Shown here in pieces: positions 53,172 through 59,185 of a stretch of DNA of 59,185 nt. Origin of the DNA: Deltaproteobacteria bacterium Ga0077550 (lineage in GTDB: Bacteria > Myxococcota_A > Polyangia > Nannocystales > Nannocystaceae). Both the position numbers and the translations under genes were made by a program. The stretch spans positions 1-59,185 of the forward strand of contig LNFB01000173.1 in assembly GCA_001464385.1 (NCBI GenBank), in the 5' to 3' direction. The notes below the pieces were generated by a model. It had not been told where the DNA came from. It saw only the letters and a list, made by a program, of their open reading frames with translations, and did not search any database. Every line of letters begins with the position of its first letter. Position 1 is the first letter of the stretch.

Positions 53172-53193
53172 GAGATCTGCGGCTTGCGATCTC
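53172..53193 (+). terminator. Weak hairpin after the histidine kinase
   Basis: GAGATC (53172-53177) and GATCTC (53188-53193) form a 6-bp stem with a 10-nt loop, 14 nt after the stop. There is no T-run. The remaining 120 bp to 53314 are GC-rich with another small CCGC/GCGG hairpin and no visible gene. Confidence 0.35.
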
Positions 53194-53314
53194 AGGCGAT
53201 CCGCTGCGCGGGCGTTTTCCCGGGTGCAGAGCCGCTTTGGCGGCCTCGCGGGGCCAAAGGCGCCTTGCGTGGGCGGGCGGTCGTCGGCAAAGTGCGAGTC
53301 GCGTCGGTGTGACG

Positions 53315-53581
53315 ATGAATGCCCATCAGCAGCTGACAGAACTCGAACGCGTGGCGCAGGCGCTCGCGGTGAAGGTCTGCTACGAGCCCATGTCCGGGCT
53401 CGTGCAGGGCACCGGCGGGCTGTGCCGCGTCCGCGGCGAGTACCGGATCATCATCGACAAGAAGCTCCGCGCGCCCGAGCGGGTCACCATCTTGGCGGAC
53501 GCGCTGCGCCGCTTCGACGTCTCGACGATCGAGATGGGCGCGCCGGTTCGGCACCTGCTGGTCCGGCCGACGGCCGCCTGA
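53315..53581 (+). CDS. Small conserved-looking hypothetical protein
   Basis: 88 residues from an ATG at 53315. The core VKVCYEPMSGLVQGTGGLCRVRGEYRIIIDKKLRAPERVTILADALRRFD reads as a compact mixed alpha/beta fold with no signal peptide. The sequence gives the impression of a conserved small cytoplasmic family, but I cannot name it. The GGLCRVRGEYRIIID strand-turn-strand is the most distinctive part. It stands alone between the histidine kinase and a convergent gene, so context does not help. Confidence 0.65.
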   Translation: MNAHQQLTELERVAQALAVKVCYEPMSGLVQGTGGLCRVRGEYRIIIDKKLRAPERVTILADALRRFDVSTIEMGAPVRHLLVRPTAA

Positions 53582-53607
53582 CGCGGGCGAGTCGCAGCGG
53601 CGCGGGA

Positions 53608-53934
53608 TCACGGGCGCAGGAGCGTCGCGAGCGTCGGATCCCCCGCGAGCAGGGTCGCGACCTCGGCTCGGATGGCCTCCACCGCGGCCGGATCGGCTCC
53701 GGGGCCGAGGACCGCGGCCGTGGTCGCGTCGATCAGGGCTCGTAGGGCCGTGTCCCCGTCGATCGCGCCCGCATCCAGGGCAGCCGTCACCCCGGCGATC
53801 GCGTCGATCTCCGCCGCAGCGACCCCTGCGATCGCATCCGCGCCCTCGGTCGCCGCGGGGCCGTCCACCGCGGTCGCCCCGGCGGGCCGGGTGATTCCCC
53901 CGATTCTGAGGGGATCGTCGTCGTTTCCTGCCAT
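53608..53934 (-). CDS. Ala/Asp-rich hypothetical protein
   Basis: 108 residues from an ATG at 53934 with AAGGAG 8 nt upstream, a strong reason to treat it as real. About a third of the residues are Ala and many others Asp, Gly and Thr. Periodic AIAGV and ALRALIDATTAAVLG stretches suggest amphipathic helices. No signal peptide, membrane helix or known domain. It is convergent with the 53315 gene (26 nt apart) and divergent from the kinase at 54151. Confidence 0.6.
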   Translation of the reverse strand: MAGNDDDPLRIGGITRPAGATAVDGPAATEGADAIAGVAAAEIDAIAGVTAALDAGAIDGDTALRALIDATTAAVLGPGADPAAVEAIRAEVATLLAGDPTLATLLRP

Positions 53935-54073
53935 GGCGCGGCTCCTTGGAGACTAGCATCGGCCGGGGGCCCGTGTCGTTGCACGGCGTTGGCGTGTGCC
54001 TGGCCCACGGGGCCCCGATCCGATCGGCCCCCCGCGCGTTCGAGGCATTCGACTCGCCGCCGACAAATCCCGC

Positions 54074-54079
54074 TATAAT
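54074..54079 (+). promoter_or_regulatory. Consensus -10 TATAAT upstream of the PEGA kinase
   Basis: A perfect TATAAT, rare in this GC-rich DNA, is preceded by GC (GCTATAAT). It lies 71 nt before the TTG start at 54151, giving a leader of about 65 nt. A clear -35 at the right distance is not seen; the closest is TTCGAC at 54048 (20-bp spacing). No other gene is present between 53935 and 54150. Confidence 0.5.
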
Positions 54080-54150
54080 GTCGCCCGTCGGTGCGAGTCG
54101 CGCACCCGCGTGCGTGCGGGGCGACTCATGACCGTGCCCGGAGCGTCGCT

Positions 54151-57147
54151 TTGAACCTGCCCACGCAGTTCGGCCCTTATCTCCTGCTCGAACGCATCAG
54201 CGTCGGCGGCATGGCGGAGGTCTACAAGGCCAAGGAGTACGGCGTGGAGGGCTTCGAGCGCACCGTCGCCGTGAAGCGCATCCTCCCGCATGTCGCCGAG
54301 GACGACGAGTTCATCGCGATGTTCAAGGACGAGGCGATGATCGCCGTCCAGCTGAACCACGGGAACATCGCCCAGATCTACAATCTGGGTAACGAGCAAG
54401 ACAGCTTTTACATCGCGCTCGAGTACATCAACGGTCGAGACCTCCGCGCCATCTTCCAGAAGTGTCAGCAGCAGTCGCGCCCGATGCCGGTGGCGCAGGC
54501 CTGCTACGTGATCATGAAGATCTGCGAGGGCCTCGACTACGCGCACAACAAGAAGGACAAGTACAACCGCGAGCTGCACATCGTGCACCGCGACGTGAGC
54601 CCGCCGAACATCCTCGTCTCGTTCGAGGGCGAGGTGAAGCTCATCGACTTCGGCGTCGCCAAGGCGGCGGGGCGCGCCTCGCGGACGCAGGCCGGCATCC
54701 TCAAGGGCAAGTTCGGGTACATGTCGCCCGAGCAGGTCCGCGGCATGCCGCTCGATCGCCGCAGCGACGTGTTCTCCGTCGGTGTGGTGCTGTTCGAGAT
54801 CCTCACCGGCAACCGCCTCTTCCAGGCCGAGACCGACTTCGCCACCCTCGAGAAGGTGCGCGCGGTGGATGTGCCGCGGCCGAGCTCGCTGAACCCCGAG
54901 ATCCCCAAGCCGCTCGAGAACATCATCTACAAGGCGCTCGCGCGGGAGCCCGAGCAGCGGTACCAGTCGGCGATCGAGCTCCACGACGAGCTGCAGGCCT
55001 TCATGTTCGCGCAGGGCCTGTTCTACAGCCGCAAGGATCTCGCGGCGTGGATGCGTCAGCAGTACGCGCGGGAGATCGAGCTCGAGAAGGAGAAGGCCGC
55101 GGCCTCGGTGCCGCCGCCCGCCGACGCGGGGCGTCGCAAGACGATGATGATGCCGTCCACCGGCGGGGGGCCGCCGCCGCCGCCGCCCGCGGGACGCAAG
55201 CCGCCGCCGCCGCCGGGGGCAGGGACGCCGAGTGGTGGGCCGCCGCCGCCACCCCGCGCGCCGACCCCGGCCGCCGAACCCCCGCGACCTCCGGCGCCAC
55301 CGGTCGCCGCGGCCACGCCCACCGAGCCGACCGAGGACTCGGATCTCCGCCCGCGTCGCGCGGTGAAGCGCAAGACGATGGTGATGACGACGGCGCGGCC
55401 GAACCTGCCGCCGCCGCCGGGCGGAGGACCGCCCAAGCCGCGTCCGCGCCCGGCCCCGGCGGCCCCCGCTGCAGCGACGCCCTCGGGCGCGGCCCCAGCG
55501 GTCGCCGCCGCGGCGCCGAGCCTACCGCCGCCGCGCCCGGTGCCCACCGAGGCCCCCACCGTTCCGATCTCGGCGCCGGTGCCCCGGCCCAACGGCGCGC
55601 GACCCAAGCCCACGCAGAGCTACGCGACCACCGGTGCGGCGCCCAACGGCGACCTCGACTGGGACGACGACGAGCTCGAGACGCGGCTGTTCGGGGACAA
55701 CGACGCCGAGCCGCTCCCCGATCTCCCGCCGGCGCCGCCGCGGGTCGCAGACCGGCCGGGCCAGGTGGGCGGCGAGCTCGACGCGGCCATCGACATCGAT
55801 CTCTCCGAGCCGCCGACCCTCGCCGCGCCGAGCGTCACGGTCGTGCCGCCGAGCCGCACCGTCGTCCCGATGGCGCCCCCGACCCCGGTGGCGCCCCAGG
55901 TCTTCGTGCCGCCGACGCACAACCCGTACCCGCAGGCGGGCCTGACGATGGTGCCGTCGAGCGCGACGATGCCGATGCCGGTCATGGCGATGCCGCAGGC
56001 GCCGATGCCCGGGCCCATGCCGGGCCAAATGCCGGGCCACATGCCCGGCCAAATGCCCGGCCAGATGCCCCAGGCCCCCCACTCGATGGCGCCGATGGGC
56101 CCCGGGGCGATGCAGCCCCAGCCCTACGACTTCGACGACCGCCCACGTCGCAGCGGCGCCGGTCTCGTGGTCGGGATCCTCGCGGCCGCGGTGGTCCTCG
56201 TCGGCACCGGTTTCGCGGCGGTCTACTTCTATTCGCAGCGCAACGCCGCGACGACGACCACCGCCGCGGGGACAACCGAGGCGACCACGGCGCCGCGCTC
56301 GGCACTCACCGTCCAGACGACTCCCCCGGACGTGCAGCTCGAGGTCGACGGCAAGCCCATCGCCGGCAGCTCGCCCTTCGTGATCTCCGACCTGCAGTCC
56401 GGCAAGCACCGCGTCCGAGTGTCCCGCGAGGGGTTCCTGCCCTTCGAGCACGAGGTCGACGTCGGCGCGACGGGGCTCAATCTCCCGGTCTCGCTCGCCC
56501 ACCGCAAGGTGACGCTCTTGCTCGAGAGCGATCCGCCCGGCGCGGCGATGAGCCTCGTCGTCGGAGGCCAGGCCTACCCGATGGGCACCGGCGGTGCCCA
56601 GTTCGAGCTCACGCGCGAGCCCGCAGCGACCTACGAGGTCGAGGCGAGCGCGGCGGGCTACCTGACCACGCGCATCAAGCTCGGCTTCTCCGGTGAGCCC
56701 GCGGAGAAGGTGAAGCTCACCCTCGCGCGGGACAACAACGCCGGCATCGCGGTCGCTCCGACGACGCCGGTCGCCCCGCCGGTCACCCCGACGACGCCGG
56801 TGGATCCGCGGGGCGACGCCGTGACGCCGACGCCGGCCACACCGACGCCCACGCCCGCGACCCCTGATCCGGTCAGCAAGCCGAAGCCGCCGAAGCAGCC
56901 CAAGCCGCCCAAACCGACGCCGCCGCCGGCGGCCGCGAAGACGGCGATGCTCCGCATCGGCGCCAACGCGGGCGTCGCCCCGGCGCAGGTGTTCGTCGAT
57001 GGCAAGCTCGCCGGCACCACGCCGATCGGCAACCTCAAGGTCACGCCGGGCAAGCACAAGGTGAAGTGGAAGTGGACCGACGGGCGCGAGGTCACGATGT
57101 CCGTCGACGTCGCCGACGGCGAGTCGAAGGTCATCAAGGCCGGGTAG
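54151..57147 (+). CDS. Hanks-type Ser/Thr kinase with PEGA domains
   Basis: 998 residues from a TTG with GGAG 7 nt upstream; a GTG at 54091 is in frame but has no such site. The kinase domain (about 8-275) has GGMAEVYKA, Lys42 in VKRIL, HRDVSPPN (Asp148), DFGVAK and SPEQ. A long Pro/Ala/Met-rich linker (about 320-660) includes several MPGQ/MPGH repeats. A membrane helix (about 670-695) is followed by an outside region with three PEGA-like repeats, e.g. VQLEVDGKPIAGSSPF, and VFVDGKLAGTTPIGNLKVTPGKHKVKWK at the end. PEGA repeats probably sense wall or envelope ligands. It is convergent with, and overlaps by 14 nt, the TPR gene. Confidence 0.93.
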   Translation: MNLPTQFGPYLLLERISVGGMAEVYKAKEYGVEGFERTVAVKRILPHVAEDDEFIAMFKDEAMIAVQLNHGNIAQIYNLGNEQDSFYIALEYINGRDLRAIFQKCQQQSRPMPVAQACYVIMKICEGLDYAHNKKDKYNRELHIVHRDVSPPNILVSFEGEVKLIDFGVAKAAGRASRTQAGILKGKFGYMSPEQVRGMPLDRRSDVFSVGVVLFEILTGNRLFQAETDFATLEKVRAVDVPRPSSLNPEIPKPLENIIYKALAREPEQRYQSAIELHDELQAFMFAQGLFYSRKDLAAWMRQQYAREIELEKEKAAASVPPPADAGRRKTMMMPSTGGGPPPPPPAGRKPPPPPGAGTPSGGPPPPPRAPTPAAEPPRPPAPPVAAATPTEPTEDSDLRPRRAVKRKTMVMTTARPNLPPPPGGGPPKPRPRPAPAAPAAATPSGAAPAVAAAAPSLPPPRPVPTEAPTVPISAPVPRPNGARPKPTQSYATTGAAPNGDLDWDDDELETRLFGDNDAEPLPDLPPAPPRVADRPGQVGGELDAAIDIDLSEPPTLAAPSVTVVPPSRTVVPMAPPTPVAPQVFVPPTHNPYPQAGLTMVPSSATMPMPVMAMPQAPMPGPMPGQMPGHMPGQMPGQMPQAPHSMAPMGPGAMQPQPYDFDDRPRRSGAGLVVGILAAAVVLVGTGFAAVYFYSQRNAATTTTAAGTTEATTAPRSALTVQTTPPDVQLEVDGKPIAGSSPFVISDLQSGKHRVRVSREGFLPFEHEVDVGATGLNLPVSLAHRKVTLLLESDPPGAAMSLVVGGQAYPMGTGGAQFELTREPAATYEVEASAAGYLTTRIKLGFSGEPAEKVKLTLARDNNAGIAVAPTTPVAPPVTPTTPVDPRGDAVTPTPATPTPTPATPDPVSKPKPPKQPKPPKPTPPPAAAKTAMLRIGANAGVAPAQVFVDGKLAGTTPIGNLKVTPGKHKVKWKWTDGREVTMSVDVADGESKVIKAG
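56008..56070 (+). repeat. Short repeats encoding MPG[QHP] units in the kinase linker
   Basis: Near-identical 12-bp blocks around ATGCCGGGCCAA encode repeated Met-Pro-Gly-Gln/His. They keep the frame and only affect linker length. Confidence 0.75.
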
Positions 57148-57982
57148 TGCCGCTGGTCTCCGCGGGCACCGGGGCCGCAGCCTCGTCGCGGACGACGGCG
57201 TACAGGGCCTCGGGGAGGTAGGGCGCGCGCACCTGGTGCTCCCGCGAGAAGTCGCGGCGCACCCGATCCACGGAGTCGGCGGCACCCTTGCCGCCGAGCG
57301 CCGAGAGCTTCGAGCGGAGCATGCGTCGGTGGTCCTCGTCCTCGGCCTGGGCGAGCTGGCTCTCGAGGAACTGGATCGCGAGCTCGCGCTCGCCGTGCTC
57401 GGCGATGAGCGTCGCGGCGTACTGGCGCACCAGCGGATCGGCCCCGAACGCCGCCGCGCGGCGGATGGCCTCGATGCCCTCCTGGCGGAGCACCTCACGC
57501 TCGGCCGCGTCGTAGCCCGGCGTCGAGGGGACCTGCGTCACCAGGAGCATCCCGAACGGGTACAGCAGCTCGTGGCTCTCGGGGAACTGCGCGACGCCGC
57601 GTCGGTAGATGTCGATCGCGCGATCGACCATCGGGCGATCGATCGTGGCCTGGCCGCTGTACACCGCCGTGATCCCGCCCCAGAGGTACGCGCGGCGGAA
57701 CCGGGGCGCGAGCCCGACGATCGCGTCGACGTAGCGGCCGGTGGCCTCGATCTGCGCGTCGCCGAGGTTCTCGCCGGAGTAGATGAGCGCGCGCACCCAG
57801 ATGAGATCGGCGAGCGCCTCGCGGTAGCCCATCGCCATCGGCACGAGGTGCTCGGCGGGCGGCACGTAGAGCACGTCGAACTCGGGCGGCGCCTCGGCCT
57901 GGCGCTCGAGCACGCGGCCGTGCACGAGGTGCGCGAGCGCGGCGAAGCCGGCAGCGAGGATCCACGGGGCGAGGCGCGACAC
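57134..57982 (-). CDS. Membrane-anchored TPR-like protein
   Basis: 282 residues from a GTG at 57982. The first 20 residues form a hydrophobic signal anchor (or signal peptide). The rest is helical with TPR-like pairs: LADLIWVRALIYSGENLGDAQIEATGRYVDAIVGLAP, DRAIDIYRRGVAQFPESHELLYPFGMLL and AAFGADPLVRQYAATLIAEHGERELAIQFLES. The VPPAEHLVPMAMGYREALADLIWVRAL start recalls TPR proteins linked to pilus or exopolysaccharide systems in delta-type bacteria, but no exact family is assigned. The pilin gene lies upstream on the same strand, separated by a terminator. A TACGCT box lies 10 nt before the start. Confidence 0.75.
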   Translation of the reverse strand: MSRLAPWILAAGFAALAHLVHGRVLERQAEAPPEFDVLYVPPAEHLVPMAMGYREALADLIWVRALIYSGENLGDAQIEATGRYVDAIVGLAPRFRRAYLWGGITAVYSGQATIDRPMVDRAIDIYRRGVAQFPESHELLYPFGMLLVTQVPSTPGYDAAEREVLRQEGIEAIRRAAAFGADPLVRQYAATLIAEHGERELAIQFLESQLAQAEDEDHRRMLRSKLSALGGKGAADSVDRVRRDFSREHQVRAPYLPEALYAVVRDEAAAPVPAETSGTTRP

Positions 57983-57992
57983 GGGCAGGGCG

Positions 57993-57998
57993 AGCGTA
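57993..57998 (-). promoter_or_regulatory. -10-like TACGCT upstream of the TPR gene
   Basis: GCTACGCT on the minus strand ends 10 nt before the GTG at 57982. It lies just after the pilin terminator, so the TPR gene seems to have its own promoter. Confidence 0.4.
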
Positions 57999-58008
57999 GC
58001 AAACGAGA

Positions 58009-58042
58009 ACGGCGGCCGGGATCTGAGGATCCGGGCCGCCGT
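58009..58042 (-). terminator. Rho-independent terminator of the pilin gene
   Basis: 15-bp arms (58009-58023 and 58028-58042) with one mismatch and a 4-nt loop, followed on the minus strand by TTCTCGTTT. It sits 37 nt after the pilin stop and before the TPR gene. It is the best terminator in the window. Confidence 0.8.
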
Positions 58043-58078
58043 GGGCGATGGCGCGGGCTTGCAGGGGCCCGCGTTCGA

Positions 58079-58729
58079 TCACTCGACTTCTTGGTCGATG
58101 TAGAGACCCGCTGCGCCGTTGACACCTTGGTTGTCGGCGGCGCCGGAGCGCTCGTAGGTCGACATCACCGTGTCGGCGTCGAGGTCACCGAAGGCCTGCG
58201 CGGTGAACTGGCAGTTGCCGAACCCGGTGTTGCTGTTCACGGCGACGAAGTTGTAGTGGAAGTAGTGCGCCTGCTCCATCTGGAAGTTCAGGCCGTTCCA
58301 CACCGCGTTGTTCCCCCAGTCCGACATCTCGTAGTAGCCCGCCCCGCCACCGCCGACCGACGGGACGCAGCGGCCGCCGGGGCCGGTGTTGCAGTCGAGG
58401 GCGAGGGCCGGGGTCACGGTCGCTTCGCCGCCCGCGGGGGTGTCCTGCGGGTGCGGGCAGCGGTGCGGCGCGAGGTTGGCGATCGCCGCGCCGGCGCCGA
58501 TGAGGGCGACCTGGCCGCGATCGACGTGCTCCTCGTTGAAGAACGCCGACGCCGAGTCGAACATCTTGGCCAGCTGCACGCGGGCCTCGCTGGTCTTGCT
58601 GCGCCGCATGTACTTGGTGAGCGCGGGAATCGCAATCGCGGCGAGGATGCCGAGGATCGCGACCACGATCATGATTTCGATGAGCGTGAAGCCACGGGAT
58701 TTCTTGAGGCGCTGGATGTCGAGGAACAT
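58079..58729 (-). CDS. Type IV major-pilin-like protein
   Basis: 216 residues from an ATG with AAAGGA 8 nt upstream. The prepilin leader (MFLDIQRLKKSRG) ends at Gly13-Phe14, the PilD cleavage site. Glu18 is the conserved Glu5 of mature pilin, and the hydrophobic N-terminal helix IEIMIVVAILGILAAIAIPAL follows. The C-terminal globular domain has four Cys (CPHP, DCNT, RCVP, NCQF) and Gly/Asn-rich loops. Type IV pilins polymerise into retractable fibres for twitching/social motility. Downstream is a strong terminator; upstream, 74 nt away, is a second pilin-like gene. Confidence 0.93.
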   Translation of the reverse strand: MFLDIQRLKKSRGFTLIEIMIVVAILGILAAIAIPALTKYMRRSKTSEARVQLAKMFDSASAFFNEEHVDRGQVALIGAGAAIANLAPHRCPHPQDTPAGGEATVTPALALDCNTGPGGRCVPSVGGGGAGYYEMSDWGNNAVWNGLNFQMEQAHYFHYNFVAVNSNTGFGNCQFTAQAFGDLDADTVMSTYERSGAADNQGVNGAAGLYIDQEVE

Positions 58730-58803
58730 GGGTGGGGTCCTTTCTATGGGGGCGAACGTTGGGGCGGTTGGGCGCCCCGACGGGCGCGGCAAGGTTGGGC
58801 GCG

Positions 58804-59185
58804 CTACTCGTTTTCCAGATAGGTCGCGGTAGCGTCGGTGGTCATGGTCACGTTGGCGGCGTAATGGGTCGTGGTGAACGCCCAGTACGTGCCATCGAAG
58901 TCGAAGTCACACAGCGCGTAGCTGAAGAACCAATCGCGGTCGAAGAACTGAGGGGCAGCGTCGGGGAATTCCTGGGCGAGCAGGACGGCGCCGCCGATGT
59001 CGCCCGGGACGTCGTCGCTGCCGGCGGGCGCGGTCGTGCCCCAGCCGGAGATCGTGGCGTAGCCGCACCACGAATCGCCGCCCTCGGGCATGAACTGAAG
59101 GGCGTCGAACCCGTGGACCGCGTCGCCGCCGCGGAACCCGGCCCCGGCGGCACCCGCGGCGGTGTAGCCGGCGGCCGCGGGATCC
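58804..59185 (-). CDS. C-terminal part of a second pilin-like protein (5' end outside window)
   Basis: The frame runs from the window edge to a stop at 58804, about 126 codons, without the N-terminus. The visible part has Gly/Ala-rich GYTAAGAAGAGFRGGDAVHGFDALQFMPEGGDSWCGYATISGWG, two Cys (WCGY and LCDFDF), and ends THYAANVTMTTDATATYLENE. Its last strands resemble the globular domain of type IV pilins, and it sits next to a true pilin, so a second pilin or pseudopilin is likely. The prepilin leader cannot be checked here. Confidence 0.6.
   Translation of the reverse strand, partial: DPAAAGYTAAGAAGAGFRGGDAVHGFDALQFMPEGGDSWCGYATISGWGTTAPAGSDDVPGDIGGAVLLAQEFPDAAPQFFDRDWFFSYALCDFDFDGTYWAFTTTHYAANVTMTTDATATYLENE

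Overview
This window is very GC-rich, tightly packed bacterial DNA with frequent GTG and TTG starts and many 1-4 nt stop/start overlaps. The content points to a myxobacterium (Myxococcota). There is an MglA-type polarity GTPase whose switch motif is TVPGQ, two Hanks-type Ser/Thr kinases (one with PEGA domains), an FHA-GGDEF cyclase, TonB/AgmX-like proteins, type IV pilins, and eleven lipoproteins, several with Thr/Ser/Gly/Asp linkers of the kind seen in Nannocystaceae. The family-level placement is an inference; no rRNA or tRNA was seen.

Layout. 1-2238: end of a membrane protein and a beta-helix lipoprotein. 2235-6971: a fused thioredoxin-fold isomerase-like protein, then recD2, ruvC and ruvA (DNA recombination), ending in a 14-bp tandem repeat. 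7034-9272: an unknown protein, an exported protein and a PEGA lipoprotein. 9269-13486 (minus): an envelope operon with a penicillin-binding transpeptidase, a TPR/outer-membrane protein and a degenerate adenylate-forming enzyme. 13761-20661: FHA-GGDEF, mutL, miaA, accA and a TPR/rhomboid-like membrane protein.

20674-24384: pterin dehydratase, an FKBP lipoprotein, two paralogous small lipoproteins, a lower-GC pair that looks like a toxin-tip/immunity remnant, and a TonB-like protein. 24474-31525: a large TPR protein, lipoproteins and a kynureninase-like PLP enzyme. 29493-33049 (minus) is the operon gcvT-gcvH-exported protein-PLP enzyme. 33164-40694: an AgmX/TonB-like lipoprotein, a TerC transporter with a lipoprotein, a CinA-domain protein, carA, slyD, a Ser-rich lipoprotein and an ECF sigma factor downstream of a Cys-rich lipoprotein.

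41812-53158: gpsA, a tail-anchored Ser/Thr kinase, a Thg1-like protein that has lost its catalytic acids, hemW, the heat-shock set hrcA-grpE-dnaK-dnaJ, then an MglA-like GTPase coupled to a histidine kinase. 53315-59185: two small unknown genes, a large PEGA-domain kinase, a TPR protein, and two pilin-like genes with a clear terminator.

Two themes run through the window. Several ancient enzyme folds keep their architecture but have lost catalytic motifs: the ANL ligase-like, Thg1-like, rhomboid-like and MutL nuclease regions. In addition, many genes have a -10-like hexamer only 6-12 nt before the start codon, which suggests leaderless or nearly leaderless transcripts.
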